Shown here in pieces: positions 42,469 to 53,005 of a stretch of 64,000 bases of DNA (positions are counted from its first letter, which is position 1; every line of letters begins with the position of its first letter). The stretch lies in NCBI RefSeq assembly GCF_904846175.1, contig NZ_CAJGZM010000003.1, forward strand, positions 310,001 through 374,000, written 5' to 3'. The position numbers and the translations under genes are program-made. The stretch is from Psychrobacter immobilis. Its GTDB lineage: Bacteria; Pseudomonadota; Gammaproteobacteria; Pseudomonadales; Moraxellaceae. Below the pieces are notes generated by a model. It was not told the DNA's origin, ran no database searches, and saw only the letters and a program-made list of their open reading frames with translations.

Positions 42469-45150
42469 ATGGTGTCGTCACTTATGGCAAAACCCGCAAC
42501 CAAAAAAAGTCCAGCTGCGGCTGCTGACAAAACTAAAGACAGCCCAAAGGGCAAGTCTTTGGTGATTGTAGAATCACCCGCCAAGGCAAAAACCATTAAC
42601 AAATACTTAGGCGACGACTTTATCGTACGCTCAAGTATCGGTCATATCCGTGATTTGCCAGTGGGCGCGAGCAAAAGCGCGAAGAAGCCTGCCGCAAGCA
42701 AAAAAGATGACAGCCTAAGCAAAGAAGAAAAAACCCAGCAAGCATTGGTCCGGCGCATGGGCGTCGACCCAGAACATAACTGGGCGGCAGTCTATGAAGT
42801 ATTGCCCAATAAAACCAAGGTTATCAAAGAGCTTAAGGCCTTAGCCAAAGACGCTGACAAGATCTATCTCGCAACGGATATGGATAGAGAAGGGGAAGCG
42901 ATTGCTTGGCACCTAAAAGAAGTTATCGGCGGTCCAGACAGTAAATATGAGCGCGTGGTCTTTAACGAGATTACCAAATCTGCCATCCAAAATGCTTTTA
43001 AACAACCATCGAAGCTCGATATTGACCGTGTTAACGCCCAACAAGCACGGCGTTTTTTAGACCGTGTCGTTGGCTTTATGGTATCGCCATTATTGTGGCA
43101 AAAGGTTGCTCGCGGTCTGTCAGCAGGTCGTGTCCAATCGGTTGCCATGCGTTTGGTTGTGGAAAGAGAGCATGAGATTCGCGCCTTTATTCCAGAAGAA
43201 TACTGGCAGATTCATGCTGATACTCACGTCGCTAGCGGTAAAAAAGATGCTGAGCAAATTGCCATTCGTTTAGAAGCGACCAAGCAAGGTGGCAAAACGC
43301 TAAAGCTCGTCAATAAAGAGCAGACCGATAAAGTCTTAGCAGTACTTAACTCAAGCGACTTTATTGTTAAAGAGCGCGAAGAGAAGCCAACGCAATCGCG
43401 TCCAAGTGCGCCGTTTATCACCTCAACATTGCAGCAAGCGGCCAGCACGCGATTGGGTTTTTCAGTTAAGAAAACCATGATTTTGGCGCAGCGTTTATAC
43501 GAAGCCGGTCATATTACTTATATGCGTACCGACTCGACCTTTTTATCTGGTGACGCATTGGCGGCGGTACGTGGCTATATAGAAGACAGCTATGGCGCAA
43601 AATATGTGCCAGAAAAGCCAAACTTCTATGGTAATAAGCAAGGCGCACAAGAGGCGCATGAAGCCATTCGTCCCTCTAACGTCAATATGAAATCAACCCA
43701 GCTTAAAGGTGTTGAGCGTGATGCTATCCGTTTATATGAGCTAATTTGGCGTCAGTTTGTCGCCTGTCAGATGCTGCCAGCAAAATATCTGTCAGTAAAT
43801 CTGTTTGTCGCTGCGGGCGATATTGAACTAAAAGCTCGCGGTCGCACCTTAGTATTTGATGGCTTTACTAGAGTCATGCCACCAGCGAAGACCGATGATA
43901 CTTTATTACCAGATGTCAAAAAAGGCGATAAGTTAACGCTTGATAAGCTCGATCCTAGCCAACACTTTACCAAGCCGCCACCGCGCTATACTGAGGCAAG
44001 CTTGGTTAAAGAGCTTGAGAAAAAAGGCATCGGTCGTCCATCGACTTACGCTTCTATCATCTCGACCATTCAAGATCGTGGTTACGTGAAATTAGAGAAT
44101 AAGCGTTTATTCGCCGAAAAAATGGGCGATATCGTCACTGATAGACTGACCGCAAGCTTCCCAGATTTGATGGATTATACCTTTACTGCCGCGCTAGAAG
44201 ACAAGCTTGACCATGTCGCTGAAGGCGATACTGACTGGAAAGATGTCCTCGATAACTTTTATGGCGACTTTAAAAAGACTCTAGATCGTGCCAAAGAAAA
44301 AGACGGAATGCGTCCGAATGATCCAACCGATGTGCCAGACGTACATTGCGATATTTGCGATCGTCCGATGCAACTGCGTACCGGTTCAACAGGTGTATTT
44401 TTAGGCTGTACTGGCTATAACCTACCGCCAAAAGAGCGCTGTAAAGGCACCAAAAACTTGATGCCGGTCGAAGCGTTTGCCAATCTTGATGATAGCGACA
44501 GCGATGACGAAGCGGCCGAAGTTAAAGATTTGATGGAGAAAAAACGCTGCCCGAAATGCGGTACCGCCATGAATGGCTATATCGTTGATGGTGGTCTCAA
44601 GCTCCATATCTGTGGTAATAATCCTGATTGTGACGGTTATATCTTAGAAGAAGGTAAGTTTGAAGTACCGGGTTCAGATGCCCCAACCATCGACTGTAAT
44701 AAGTGTGACGGACAGATGGAACTAAAAACTGGACGTTTTGGCCCTTACTTTGCTTGTCAGAAATGTGACAATACTCGTAAAGTGCTCAAAACCGGCGAAG
44801 CTGCACCGCCGCGTATGGATCCTATCCATCTGCCAGAGCTAAAATCAACCAAGCACGATGATTACTTTATCTTGCGTGAAGGCGCGGCTGGGATGTTCTT
44901 AGCGGCGTCTAAATTCCCGAAAGTACGGGAGACACGTCCGCCAAAGCTTGCTGAGCTGCGCGAAATCAAAGATAAGATGGAAGATAAATTCCAGTATCTG
45001 TTTGCAGGTCCAGATGAAGATTCTGATGGCAATCCAACAATTCTACGCTGGTCGCGTAAGAAAAAAGAGCAGTATATCGGCTCTGAGAAAAACGGTAAGG
45101 CCACCCGTTGGGGTGTATACTGGCGTAACGGTGAGTGGGTAGAAGAATAA
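42469..45150 (+). CDS. topA: DNA topoisomerase I
   Basis: An 893-residue type IA topoisomerase that relaxes negative supercoils. After a lysine-rich N-terminal extension, [19 protein letters not shown] opens the Toprim domain, with its [11 protein letters not shown] motif. The active-site tyrosine lies in [14 protein letters not shown]. The C-terminal zinc-binding repeats are [20 protein letters not shown] and [22 protein letters not shown] basic tail ends the protein. ATG 42469 or ATG 42484 could be the start; neither has a strong ribosome-binding site. A bidirectional terminator separates it from sodC. Confidence 0.95.
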   Translation: MVSSLMAKPATKKSPAAAADKTKDSPKGKSLVIVESPAKAKTINKYLGDDFIVRSSIGHIRDLPVGASKSAKKPAASKKDDSLSKEEKTQQALVRRMGVDPEHNWAAVYEVLPNKTKVIKELKALAKDADKIYLATDMDREGEAIAWHLKEVIGGPDSKYERVVFNEITKSAIQNAFKQPSKLDIDRVNAQQARRFLDRVVGFMVSPLLWQKVARGLSAGRVQSVAMRLVVEREHEIRAFIPEEYWQIHADTHVASGKKDAEQIAIRLEATKQGGKTLKLVNKEQTDKVLAVLNSSDFIVKEREEKPTQSRPSAPFITSTLQQAASTRLGFSVKKTMILAQRLYEAGHITYMRTDSTFLSGDALAAVRGYIEDSYGAKYVPEKPNFYGNKQGAQEAHEAIRPSNVNMKSTQLKGVERDAIRLYELIWRQFVACQMLPAKYLSVNLFVAAGDIELKARGRTLVFDGFTRVMPPAKTDDTLLPDVKKGDKLTLDKLDPSQHFTKPPPRYTEASLVKELEKKGIGRPSTYASIISTIQDRGYVKLENKRLFAEKMGDIVTDRLTASFPDLMDYTFTAALEDKLDHVAEGDTDWKDVLDNFYGDFKKTLDRAKEKDGMRPNDPTDVPDVHCDICDRPMQLRTGSTGVFLGCTGYNLPPKERCKGTKNLMPVEAFANLDDSDSDDEAAEVKDLMEKKRCPKCGTAMNGYIVDGGLKLHICGNNPDCDGYILEEGKFEVPGSDAPTIDCNKCDGQMELKTGRFGPYFACQKCDNTRKVLKTGEAAPPRMDPIHLPELKSTKHDDYFILREGAAGMFLAASKFPKVRETRPPKLAELREIKDKMEDKFQYLFAGPDEDSDGNPTILRWSRKKKEQYIGSEKNGKATRWGVYWRNGEWVEE

Positions 45151-45184
45151 ACCTCTTTTACTTTTACCATCAATCGCTTTAAAT

Positions 45185-45219
45185 AAAAAAACCTCTTAGA
45201 TAATCTAAGAGGTTTTTTT
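45185..45219. terminator. Bidirectional terminator between topA and sodC
   Basis: AAAAAACCTCTTAGA pairs perfectly with TCTAAGAGGTTTTTT around TAA; A- and T-runs on both sides allow use on both strands. Confidence 0.92.
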
Positions 45220-45249
45220 GCTATTAATAATATAGAGTTATAAATAAGA

Positions 45250-45807
45250 TTAGTTCTTTTCGATGATACCACAAGCAACGCGATCGCCTGCATTGCCGGC
45301 TGGCTGGCTAGTATAATCATCAACACCGCTATGGACGATAAAGGCTAGGCGGTTAACACTATATTTACCGGCATCAGCAGCAGAGATTTTCTTATTTACA
45401 AAGTTGATAGTAGCAACACCATCAGCATTGGCGGTTAAGTTCGGTAAGTCGCCCGCATGACCATTCATATCGTCAGGGTTAGAATGTGGTTTATTATCTG
45501 GATTAAAGTGACCACCTGCCGCTTTACCCATATCAGCACAGCTACCGGTTTCATGGATGTGTAATGATACCGTTTTACCTGGTTGCAGGTTCATGAGCTT
45601 ACCGTAGACTTGTACGCCGCCATCAACTGGACGTAGGAATACTTGACCCACTTCATTTTTATTACCAGCGACTGCATTGATCGTAGATTTTAGCGCAGGT
45701 TGGCTAAGTGGATTACCGGTTTGCATTTGACCTTCGACGGTTTGGCAACCCGTCATTACCAACGCTGAACCACATAATAGGGCACTTGCAAGCATCGTCT
45801 TATTCAT
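45250..45807 (-). CDS. sodC: Cu/Zn superoxide dismutase, periplasmic lipoprotein type
   Basis: A 185-residue secreted enzyme that converts superoxide to oxygen and hydrogen peroxide. The signal ends in lipobox VMTGCQ (Cys21), so a membrane anchor is likely. Metal-site motifs are seen: LHIHETGSC, GGHFNPDNKPHSNP, MNGHAGDLPN, and FIVHSGVDDYTSQPAGNAG. Cys in GSC and VACG probably form the conserved disulfide. A modest GAGATAA-type site precedes the ATG. It is expressed alone. Confidence 0.94.
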   Translation of the reverse strand: MNKTMLASALLCGSALVMTGCQTVEGQMQTGNPLSQPALKSTINAVAGNKNEVGQVFLRPVDGGVQVYGKLMNLQPGKTVSLHIHETGSCADMGKAAGGHFNPDNKPHSNPDDMNGHAGDLPNLTANADGVATINFVNKKISAADAGKYSVNRLAFIVHSGVDDYTSQPAGNAGDRVACGIIEKN

Positions 45808-45981
45808 TATTATCTCCGTTTATATTTATTTATTTGTTGTGATGAATGTCTATTGTTTTATTAAAATACTCAAACATTACTTAATGTCGCAACCAGTATA
45901 GCCAAGCGTTAGATATAGTTATTCATCAAATGCGCAACAATCGGTTAATAAATGTAAGTATCGTATGGGTTTGAAAAGGGT

Positions 45982-47100
45982 TTACGGCATTTTCTTTACT
46001 TCGTTTTGCCATAATAAGGTTTCGCCAGTTTCCATTGTTTGCAATAAATTATAACGAGGCATATCGGTCTGATTGTCTGCTGTTGGTGATATCGGTTGTG
46101 AAGGTTGTAAACTTAGCGTTAGCTGACTGCTGCTATCACGCATTAAATCAAACAAAGCAGACTCGATTCTATTGCCTGTCTCACCGCAACCCATTACAGT
46201 ACTAATAATAGTGCCGACCTTAAAAGTATTATCTTTGAGTAAAAAATAAGGCGCACGCGAGCCGTTACAGCCTGAGCTAAAGGAGGCGTATTGATTGTCA
46301 GGCCAACTCTCAAAGCTTGCTGAAATAGGGTGGTCAGGATGATAAAAATTACCCAAAGATTTTCTGATTAATTGACCTTTTTCATCAAAAGTATTGCTGA
46401 CGGCGCTGACCAGCTGCCAATCGTAGTGTTCCAATAACTCATTAGTAATCGGCAATCCAGTGGGAGCTACTAGTGGCTTTGCTAAACCTGTAAAGATTAA
46501 GCGATTGCCATTTTCGATATTAAGCGCCAAGCGTTTAGGGGCGGCTTGTATGGCGACTGGCGCTGATTTTGATGTTAAATGCGAAGTTGGCAATAACTCG
46601 AAATTAAGCCTAACAGGTGCGTACTTAACAAATAATGATTGAATACTATTATCCTCTGTAATCACAGTTTTATTATCAAGGGCCTTGTCATCGTTACAGG
46701 TCGCAGGAACTTTGGCAAGATGAGAATAATAGGGATAAGGCGGCGCGGACATCGCATAGAAATCCAGCATATATTGCTCGCAACCTTGATAAAATCTGAC
46801 TGAACTGGGTTCTATTGCTAAGGTAATCGGAGCAAAATTTTCGATATCGATTATGTTACCGTTTTGATTAATTACTTGCGCCAATTGCCAGTCATAGTGA
46901 CCTGACCACTGCATCACTTGCGCTTCACTTATGACAGCATTGTCAGTAGGGTTGATAGTATTGAAGGTTGTATTATCTACTGTATTCGTTTGTTGAGGGC
47001 TTTTCATCGGTGCGGACTGACAGCCTGTTAACGCTACAGAAAACGAAGCAGCTAGCAATAAGTATAGAGTTAAGCGATTTAAAGTCATTTTCATTACCAT
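45982..47100 (-). CDS. META/HslJ-like domain lipoprotein
   Basis: A 372-residue lipoprotein: signal with lipobox LTGC near residue 27, an N/T-rich linker, then two META-type (HslJ-like) modules. The first begins SGHYDWQLAQVINQNG and includes FYQGCEQYMLDFYA; the second begins LEHYDWQLVSAVSNTFDEKG and includes FSSGCNGSRAPYFL and VMGCGETGNRIE. META domains are small beta-rich periplasmic modules of unclear role. Two ATG codons, 47100 and 47094, are possible starts. It lies upstream of sodC with a 174-base gap and no clear partner. Confidence 0.8.
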   Translation of the reverse strand: MVMKMTLNRLTLYLLLAASFSVALTGCQSAPMKSPQQTNTVDNTTFNTINPTDNAVISEAQVMQWSGHYDWQLAQVINQNGNIIDIENFAPITLAIEPSSVRFYQGCEQYMLDFYAMSAPPYPYYSHLAKVPATCNDDKALDNKTVITEDNSIQSLFVKYAPVRLNFELLPTSHLTSKSAPVAIQAAPKRLALNIENGNRLIFTGLAKPLVAPTGLPITNELLEHYDWQLVSAVSNTFDEKGQLIRKSLGNFYHPDHPISASFESWPDNQYASFSSGCNGSRAPYFLLKDNTFKVGTIISTVMGCGETGNRIESALFDLMRDSSSQLTLSLQPSQPISPTADNQTDMPRYNLLQTMETGETLLWQNEVKKMP

Positions 47101-47173
47101 ATAAACATTTGTCTGAAATATAGCATAGGGTTTTATTTAGATTGTTGTTTATTATTGCCAAAAATTATTGCCA

Positions 47174-47210
47174 AAAAAGAGCCGCCCATCATGACGATGA
47201 GCGGCTCTTT
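47174..47210 (-). terminator. Rho-independent terminator of lon
   Basis: On the minus strand AAAGAGCCGC pairs with GCGGCTCTTT and then a T-run, about 30 bases after the lon stop. Confidence 0.88.
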
Positions 47211-47242
47211 AATTTGTAAGACTGGATTAGTAACTAATCAGA

Positions 47243-49861
47243 TTAGTTATGCAGCGCTTTGCCTGAGGTTTTATCAACCGTCACTTTCGCAGGCTTAAGC
47301 GGTACTGGCATACTGACCAATGCTACTTTTAATATCTCATCAATCGTCGCGACAGGCTGAATGGTCAGACCTTCTTTGACGTTATCAGGGATATCAGCCA
47401 AGTCGCGCTCGTTGGTATCTGGAATCAAGACATGCTTAATACCACCACGATGCGCCGCGAGTAGCTTCTCTTTAAGACCACCGATACGTAGTATTTTACC
47501 ACGTAAAGTAATCTCACCTGTCATGGCAATATCTGGACGAATAGCAATACCCGTCAACGCAGAAACTAACGCTGTGGTTAGCGCGCCACCAGCAGATGGA
47601 CCGTCTTTCGGGGTTGCGCCTTCTGGCATATGTACGTGGACGTCAGTGGTTTTAAAGGTCTCGTAATCGATACCTAAGCTGTCACCGCGGGCACGAACCA
47701 CACTCATGGCAGCACGAATCGACTCTTTCATCACATCGCCGAGTGAGCCAGTAAAGATAAGCTCACCTTTGCCTTTCATTGCGACCGCTTCGATAGTGAG
47801 TAGCTCGCCACCGACTTGCGTCCACGCAAGACCAGTAATACGACCAATCTCAGGCTCTTCTTCAGCCAGACCGTAGTCATATTGATGGACGCCTAGATAG
47901 TCATCGATATTCTTATCGTCGACTACCACTAGCTGACGTTCTGCTCTTTTCGGAGCGCGGGCACCATGCGTCTCAACAGAACCGCGAACCACTTTACGGC
48001 AAATTTTATTGACTTCACGCTCAAGGTTACGCACACCGGCTTCACGCGTATAGCTACGGACGATGCTATGCAGCGCCGCTTCAACAATCTCAATCTCGCC
48101 TTCTTTAAGACCATTATTTTTAATGGCTTTTGGCACGAGGTATTTTTGCGCGATATTCACTTTTTCTGCTTCGGTATAACCCGGTAAACGAATCACTTCC
48201 ATACGGTCAAGCAGGGCAGGCGGGATATCCATGCTGTTGGCGGTACAGATAAACATCACTTGCGATAAGTCCAAGTCCATATCTAAATAATGGTCGTTAA
48301 AGGTATCGTTCTGTGAAGGATCTAGCACTTCAAGCAACGCTGATGCTGGATCTCCGCGAAAGTCTTGCGCCATCTTATCGATTTCATCTAATAAGAATAG
48401 CGGGTTTTTAACTTCCACTTTTGCCAGTGATTGGACAATTTTACCCGGCATAGCACCGATATAGGTACGGCGATGACCACGAATTTCCGCTTCATCACGT
48501 ACGCCGCCAAGCGCCATACGCACAAACTTACGACCAGTAGCACGTGCAATCGACTCACCTAATGAGGTTTTACCAACACCAGGAGGACCGACTAAGCAAA
48601 GAATAGGACCGCGAAGTTTTTTCACGCGTGATTGTACGGCTAAGTATTCTAAAATGCGGTCTTTCACATCTTGCAAGCCATAATGGTCTTCGTCTAAGAC
48701 GGTTTTGGCTTTGTCTAAATTGATAGAAACTTTGGTCGTCGCATTCCACGGCGTATCCAAAATCCATTCAATATAGTTGCGCACTACTGACGATTCACTC
48801 GATGCTGGTGGCATCATTTTGAGTTTTTTCAGCTCCTGATCAGCTTTTTTGCGTACATCTTCTGGCAAGTCAGCATCTTCTAGACGCTGCTCAAGCTCGA
48901 CCACGTCATCTTCACCATCAAAGGCGCCGTCATTCATATCTGACAGCTCATTCTTGATGGCTTTCATCTTCTCGTTTAAGAAGTACTCGCGCTGGTTGTC
49001 TTCCATTTGCTGACGAACCGCATCTTGGATATCCTGCTCGATATTTTGTTCAGCACTTTGTTTAACCAAGTATTCAGTCAAAGTATTGATATGCGTTTTG
49101 ATATCGTCTTGTTCTAAGAACGATTGCTTAATATCCAAATCCATCGACACGCGGGTCGAGATAAAATAAACCAATTCAAGCAAATCATCGATGCGCTTGG
49201 CCACGCGCGTTAGCTCACGGGCATTACGTAGACGAGCGTCGGCATAGCCTTCAAACAACGTTGTTAATGCTTGAATGGTATTTTTTTGCTGGCTCTCATC
49301 CATGTCAACATCAAGGTCAGCACGTTCAAATTTTGCCATCAATAGCCCATCATGACTCTGTATCGAGTCAACGCGCGCGCGATATTGACCTTCGATCAGT
49401 ACTTTGATGCAATTCTCATCGCTATCATGTGGCATGGTACTAACGATGCGGCAAACCGTACCGTATTGATATAAGTTGTCGTGGTCAATATCTTCGGTGA
49501 GCGAATCTTTTTGCGCAACCACCAATACTTTATTGCCGTACTCAGCTTGTGCCAATTCAACAGCTTTCACCGAGGGCGCACGACCAACAAATAAGGCAAT
49601 TTGCATATGCGGATAAACAACCACATCGCGCAATGCCAGTAGCGGTAGATAGTTTTCTTCAGCGTCTTTAGCCTCAATATCTTCAGAATCGCTGTCTTTA
49701 CTCTCATTGTCTTCGACAGTTTCGTTTTTAACCGTTTCAGACGCCGACTCGTTTTCTAACATATCGTCAGATGAAGTATTTAGCGCATTATCATCAGGAA
49801 CGTTAGATGAAACGTCGACATCGATGTCGATATTGTCTTGGGCAATTTTATGTTCACTCAT
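47243..49861 (-). CDS. lon: ATP-dependent Lon protease
   Basis: An 872-residue protease from ATG 49861, which has GAGGAAG before it; a GTG six codons upstream is unlikely. The N-terminal substrate domain starts with YLPLLALRDVVVYPHM, after an acidic, Asp/Glu/Ser-rich extension of about 70 residues not found in E. coli Lon. The AAA+ domain has Walker A GPPGVGKTSLG and Walker B FLLDEIDKM. The proteolytic Ser is in KDGPSAGGALTTA and the Lys in RIGGLKEKLLAAH. Lon degrades misfolded and regulatory proteins in the cytoplasm. No clpX gene is adjacent in this window. Confidence 0.95.
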   Translation of the reverse strand: MSEHKIAQDNIDIDVDVSSNVPDDNALNTSSDDMLENESASETVKNETVEDNESKDSDSEDIEAKDAEENYLPLLALRDVVVYPHMQIALFVGRAPSVKAVELAQAEYGNKVLVVAQKDSLTEDIDHDNLYQYGTVCRIVSTMPHDSDENCIKVLIEGQYRARVDSIQSHDGLLMAKFERADLDVDMDESQQKNTIQALTTLFEGYADARLRNARELTRVAKRIDDLLELVYFISTRVSMDLDIKQSFLEQDDIKTHINTLTEYLVKQSAEQNIEQDIQDAVRQQMEDNQREYFLNEKMKAIKNELSDMNDGAFDGEDDVVELEQRLEDADLPEDVRKKADQELKKLKMMPPASSESSVVRNYIEWILDTPWNATTKVSINLDKAKTVLDEDHYGLQDVKDRILEYLAVQSRVKKLRGPILCLVGPPGVGKTSLGESIARATGRKFVRMALGGVRDEAEIRGHRRTYIGAMPGKIVQSLAKVEVKNPLFLLDEIDKMAQDFRGDPASALLEVLDPSQNDTFNDHYLDMDLDLSQVMFICTANSMDIPPALLDRMEVIRLPGYTEAEKVNIAQKYLVPKAIKNNGLKEGEIEIVEAALHSIVRSYTREAGVRNLEREVNKICRKVVRGSVETHGARAPKRAERQLVVVDDKNIDDYLGVHQYDYGLAEEEPEIGRITGLAWTQVGGELLTIEAVAMKGKGELIFTGSLGDVMKESIRAAMSVVRARGDSLGIDYETFKTTDVHVHMPEGATPKDGPSAGGALTTALVSALTGIAIRPDIAMTGEITLRGKILRIGGLKEKLLAAHRGGIKHVLIPDTNERDLADIPDNVKEGLTIQPVATIDEILKVALVSMPVPLKPAKVTVDKTSGKALHN

Positions 49862-50181
49862 ATATTCTTCCTCGTTCACCAGACTTGTAAAGTCAAGTTA
49901 GTGGTTCATGTTTAGATAAATGGTGCTGCTAAACAAAATTACAAGGCTCTATCACTAACAGTAATGAGAATATTGCGCCTTTATTTGCATTATCGCTGAT
50001 GTCTGCTAGGTTTTGCGCGTGGGCTTTATGGCTAGAATCAGGTAAAATGACGCGCGTCTTAACCGCTCCGTCCAAATAGCAACGATATGGATTAACATGT
50101 GAGTTAAAACGCTAGGGCGAAATAAATAGGTCGGCAAGGTGTCAATAGCAGGCCAAAAAACATAGGGTAAGGGGCGAGAAT
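49862..50181. other. Divergent promoter region between lon and the antiporter gene
   Basis: No gene seen. I looked for a sigma-32-type heat-shock promoter for lon but could not place one reliably. AAGGGGCGAG precedes the start at 50182. Confidence 0.4.
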
Positions 50182-51543
50182 ATGACCATCAATGCGGTGC
50201 TACTAGCGGTAATTATCATGCTAGGGCTGTCTTTAGCGCGAGTACACGTGGTACTTAGTTTATTAATCGGGGCGCTGGCAGGTGGGCTCATTGCTGGTTT
50301 GGGTATGACCGATACCTTGAATGCCTTTCAAGAAGGTATTAAAAATGGCGCACAAATTGCGTTGTCTTATGCGCTACTAGGTGCGTTTGCGGTAGCTATT
50401 GCGCATTCGGGCTTGCCTCAATCTTTGGCAGGTGCGGTCATTAAACGCATTGATGCCGGTGGCACCAGTGGCATGATTAAATACATGCTGTTTGCCGGTT
50501 TGGTTACCATGAGCTGCTTTAGCCAAAACTTAATTCCCATTCATATTGCATTTATTCCATTGCTCGTGCCGCCTTTATTGCTCGCCTTTAACCGCATGCA
50601 AATCGATAGACGCCTAATTGCCTGTCTGATTACTTTTGGTCTTGTCACTACTTATATGTTTATTCCTTATGGCTTTGGTGATATTTATCTCAATCAAATC
50701 ATGCTAAAAAACGTCGGTGAAGCCGGTATTGATGTATCGAATATTTCGGTTACCAAAGCTATGGCGATTCCAGCACTTGGCATGCTCGTTGGTTTGCTAG
50801 TGGCGGTATTTATCAGCTACCGTAAGCCGCGTCAGTATCAGCAGCTGGCAATCGATAAACAAGCTCGCGATGCTGTCGTTGAGGGCGATGCGTTAAGCAA
50901 AACAGCAGCCGACGCACAAACGCAAAGCAAGATGAAAACCATCGTTGCGCTGATTGCTATCGTTACTGCCTTTGTCGTACAGCTCTATACTGATTCATTA
51001 TTACTGGGCTCGATGTTTGGTTTTGGCGTGTTTATGGCAACGGGCGTGGTTAAATGGCGTGATGCCGATACGGTCTTTAATGACGGCATCAAACTCATGG
51101 CGATGATTGGCTTTATTATGATTACTGCGCAAGGCTTTGCTGAAGTCATGAAAGCCACCGAACAAATTCAGCCATTGGTTGATGGTGCTACGGCTATTTT
51201 TGGCGGTAATAAAGCGATGGCAGCCTTTGTTATGCTATTACTGGGTTTAATTGTGACAATGGGTATCGGCTCGTCATTCTCGACCATTCCAATTTTGGCA
51301 GCGATTTATGTGCCGCTTTGTATCTCGTTAGGGTTTTCACCTTTAGCTACGGTTGCTATTGTAGGTACAGCAGGGGCGCTTGGTGATGCCGGTTCGCCTG
51401 CCTCTGATTCTACTTTAGGTCCTACGTCTGGTCTAAACGTTGATGGCCAGCACGACCATATCAAGGACAGTGTGATACCAACCTTTATCCATTACAACAT
51501 TCCATTATTAATATTTGGTTGGATTGCCGCTATGGTGTTGTAG
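50182..51543 (+). CDS. Na+/H+ antiporter-family membrane transporter (YuiF-like)
   Basis: A 453-residue protein with about 12 hydrophobic segments, in the ion-transporter superfamily. The conserved parts are QEGIKNGAQIALSYALLGAFAVAIAHSGLP, FAGLVTMSCFSQNLIPIHIAFIPLLVPPLL and the C-terminal GTAGALGDAGSPASDSTLGPTSGL. Annotated relatives are Na+/H+ antiporter-family proteins including YuiF, some tested as amino-acid permeases, so the true substrate is uncertain. A charged cytoplasmic loop of about 40 residues sits near the middle. Transcribed alone. Confidence 0.82.
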   Translation: MTINAVLLAVIIMLGLSLARVHVVLSLLIGALAGGLIAGLGMTDTLNAFQEGIKNGAQIALSYALLGAFAVAIAHSGLPQSLAGAVIKRIDAGGTSGMIKYMLFAGLVTMSCFSQNLIPIHIAFIPLLVPPLLLAFNRMQIDRRLIACLITFGLVTTYMFIPYGFGDIYLNQIMLKNVGEAGIDVSNISVTKAMAIPALGMLVGLLVAVFISYRKPRQYQQLAIDKQARDAVVEGDALSKTAADAQTQSKMKTIVALIAIVTAFVVQLYTDSLLLGSMFGFGVFMATGVVKWRDADTVFNDGIKLMAMIGFIMITAQGFAEVMKATEQIQPLVDGATAIFGGNKAMAAFVMLLLGLIVTMGIGSSFSTIPILAAIYVPLCISLGFSPLATVAIVGTAGALGDAGSPASDSTLGPTSGLNVDGQHDHIKDSVIPTFIHYNIPLLIFGWIAAMVL

Positions 51544-51670
51544 TTTGCTAACATGTATAAAGGGGTGAGTAGTTGTATAAGATTTACCGTGTGCATCCTA
51601 TAGCTTTCATCAATCCTTAATTAACTGTAATCTTTATAAAATCTAATCTATTAAACACAGGCTAGGCGTT

Positions 51671-51886
51671 ATGAGCACTCAATATTTTACTCAGAATGAA
51701 GTGATGCTGTTGATAAAAGGATTGAAGTTACTCCTATCTAAAAACTCGCAGAATGATCCTGTACTAATCAAACAGTTTTATGTAAGAAGCGATCCATATA
51801 TGGAAGTATTTGCTATAGATAAGGAAAAATATGAAGAAGACCGTAATAATATAATAGATTTAATTCGCAAGCTGGAAAAAGGCTAG
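51671..51886 (+). CDS. Small hypothetical protein
   Basis: A 71-residue basic-to-neutral protein, TQNEVMLLIKGLKLLLSK then VLIKQFYVRSDPYMEVF and a helical IIDLIRKLEKG end. I do not recognise a family. The ATG follows AGGCGTT. Its AT-rich sequence and two-helix plus strand look suggest a folded small protein. It may be a recent insertion between core genes. Confidence 0.5.
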   Translation: MSTQYFTQNEVMLLIKGLKLLLSKNSQNDPVLIKQFYVRSDPYMEVFAIDKEKYEEDRNNIIDLIRKLEKG

Positions 51887-51914
51887 CTTAGTAAAGTGAT
51901 GTTAAATTAATAAA

Positions 51915-52148
51915 TTACTCATCAAAATCTTTAAGCTCACTACCCAAGCTTGTTAAAAAATCATCACTCTGCGCCAGTAATTCGTTTAAGCGTTCTTCAT
52001 TAATAAGCCGTGCTAGCTCATCAGCGCTAAAAGACTGCTCTTGACTATAATAGAGCAGCTCATAATCCGCTTTTTCTAACTCTTGCAAATGCTGCTCAAT
52101 ATGCTCTGCGCTAGAGTTAGTTTCCAGTGGCCTCTTATTATCACTCAT
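51915..52148 (-). CDS. Small acidic protein coupled to the 5-formyl-THF cyclo-ligase gene
   Basis: From ATG 52148 a 77-residue protein rich in Glu, Asp, Leu and Ser: AEHIEQHLQELEKADYELLYYSQEQSFSADELARLI. Helical and probably cytoplasmic, no recognised family. Its ATG overlaps the stop of the cyclo-ligase gene (TAATG), so translational coupling is likely. The longer reading from 52202 runs into that gene and has no support. Confidence 0.65.
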   Translation of the reverse strand: MSDNKRPLETNSSAEHIEQHLQELEKADYELLYYSQEQSFSADELARLINEERLNELLAQSDDFLTSLGSELKDFDE

Positions 52149-52864
52149 TAAAACCACCTCAAGCCACTTGGCGTAATCAAACCATCTAACGGCACATCCC
52201 ACGGTTGTGGCTGTAATTGCTCGACTACCTGAAAGTCATAACACCAGCCAATTCTTAATAGTTTTTTTAACCCTGTTTGATAGCTTTTACTAAGGGTCGT
52301 ATCATAAAAACCGCCACCCATGCCCATACGGTTACCGTTTTTATCAACTGCTGTTAATGGGCAGATAATGACATCCAATTCAGCTGCCCACAATAATCGG
52401 CGATGATGATTTTGCTTCATACCCAGACTATGAATACGCGTCGGTATGTTTAATAACTTTGCATGATGAATAGGGACAAAGCGCAGCCGTTTATCCATAT
52501 TACCCTTATCATCGCGACTGAGCGAGCCAACTACTGGCAAGTAAGGAAAATAGCCTAAGCGTTGACACCAGTCCAACAGTGGCTGAGTGGGCAGCTCACC
52601 AAAGCCATCATAATATAAGCCGATACGCGCATGCAGTGCTAAGCGCTGTTGCAACTTAATTAAGTGCAAGCTTGCCATACGAGCATATTGCCTGCGCTCG
52701 CCATCCGTTAGCTTATGACGCTGGCGAGTAAATTGCCGTCTGGGCGGATTGATTAAAATATCAGAGATTTTGCCCTCTTTTTTAGAAGGGTCGACCTCAT
52801 TGGACAGCTCACATAGCCTTGATAGCGAAGTAGCAGATTGTTGTTGGCTGGTGTTTTTAGACAT
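52148..52864 (-). CDS. 5-formyltetrahydrofolate cyclo-ligase family protein
   Basis: A 238-residue protein. The family converts 5-formyl-THF to 5,10-methenyl-THF with ATP. An N-terminal extension of about 35 residues precedes RQFTRQRHKLTDGERRQYARMASLHL, the ligase's basic motif region. GLYYDGFGELPTQPLLDWC fits the phosphate-binding part, and DKNGNRMGMGGGFYDTTL is the conserved glycine-rich signature (usual GxGxGYYD). The C-terminus IGWCYDFQVVEQLQPQPWDVPLDGLITPSG is also typical. Length is slightly above average. It is followed by the overlapping small acidic gene. Confidence 0.88.
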   Translation of the reverse strand: MSKNTSQQQSATSLSRLCELSNEVDPSKKEGKISDILINPPRRQFTRQRHKLTDGERRQYARMASLHLIKLQQRLALHARIGLYYDGFGELPTQPLLDWCQRLGYFPYLPVVGSLSRDDKGNMDKRLRFVPIHHAKLLNIPTRIHSLGMKQNHHRRLLWAAELDVIICPLTAVDKNGNRMGMGGGFYDTTLSKSYQTGLKKLLRIGWCYDFQVVEQLQPQPWDVPLDGLITPSGLRWF

Positions 52865-53005
52865 CAGTTAGCCTCACGGACTTGGAGAAATTTGTGATAA
52901 GTCATGCTATCATAACGCCACTTTACATCGTATTTTCCTTTATGTGCAGCGTGTGTTGCACTTTTTTCGAAGCAGCTATACAACCAACCATCAAAGAGGG
53001 TAGTT

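Noticed and set aside
44862..45326. 154-residue minus-strand frame over the end of topA and the sodC 3' end
   Set aside because: It crosses the bidirectional terminator and overlaps two certain genes.
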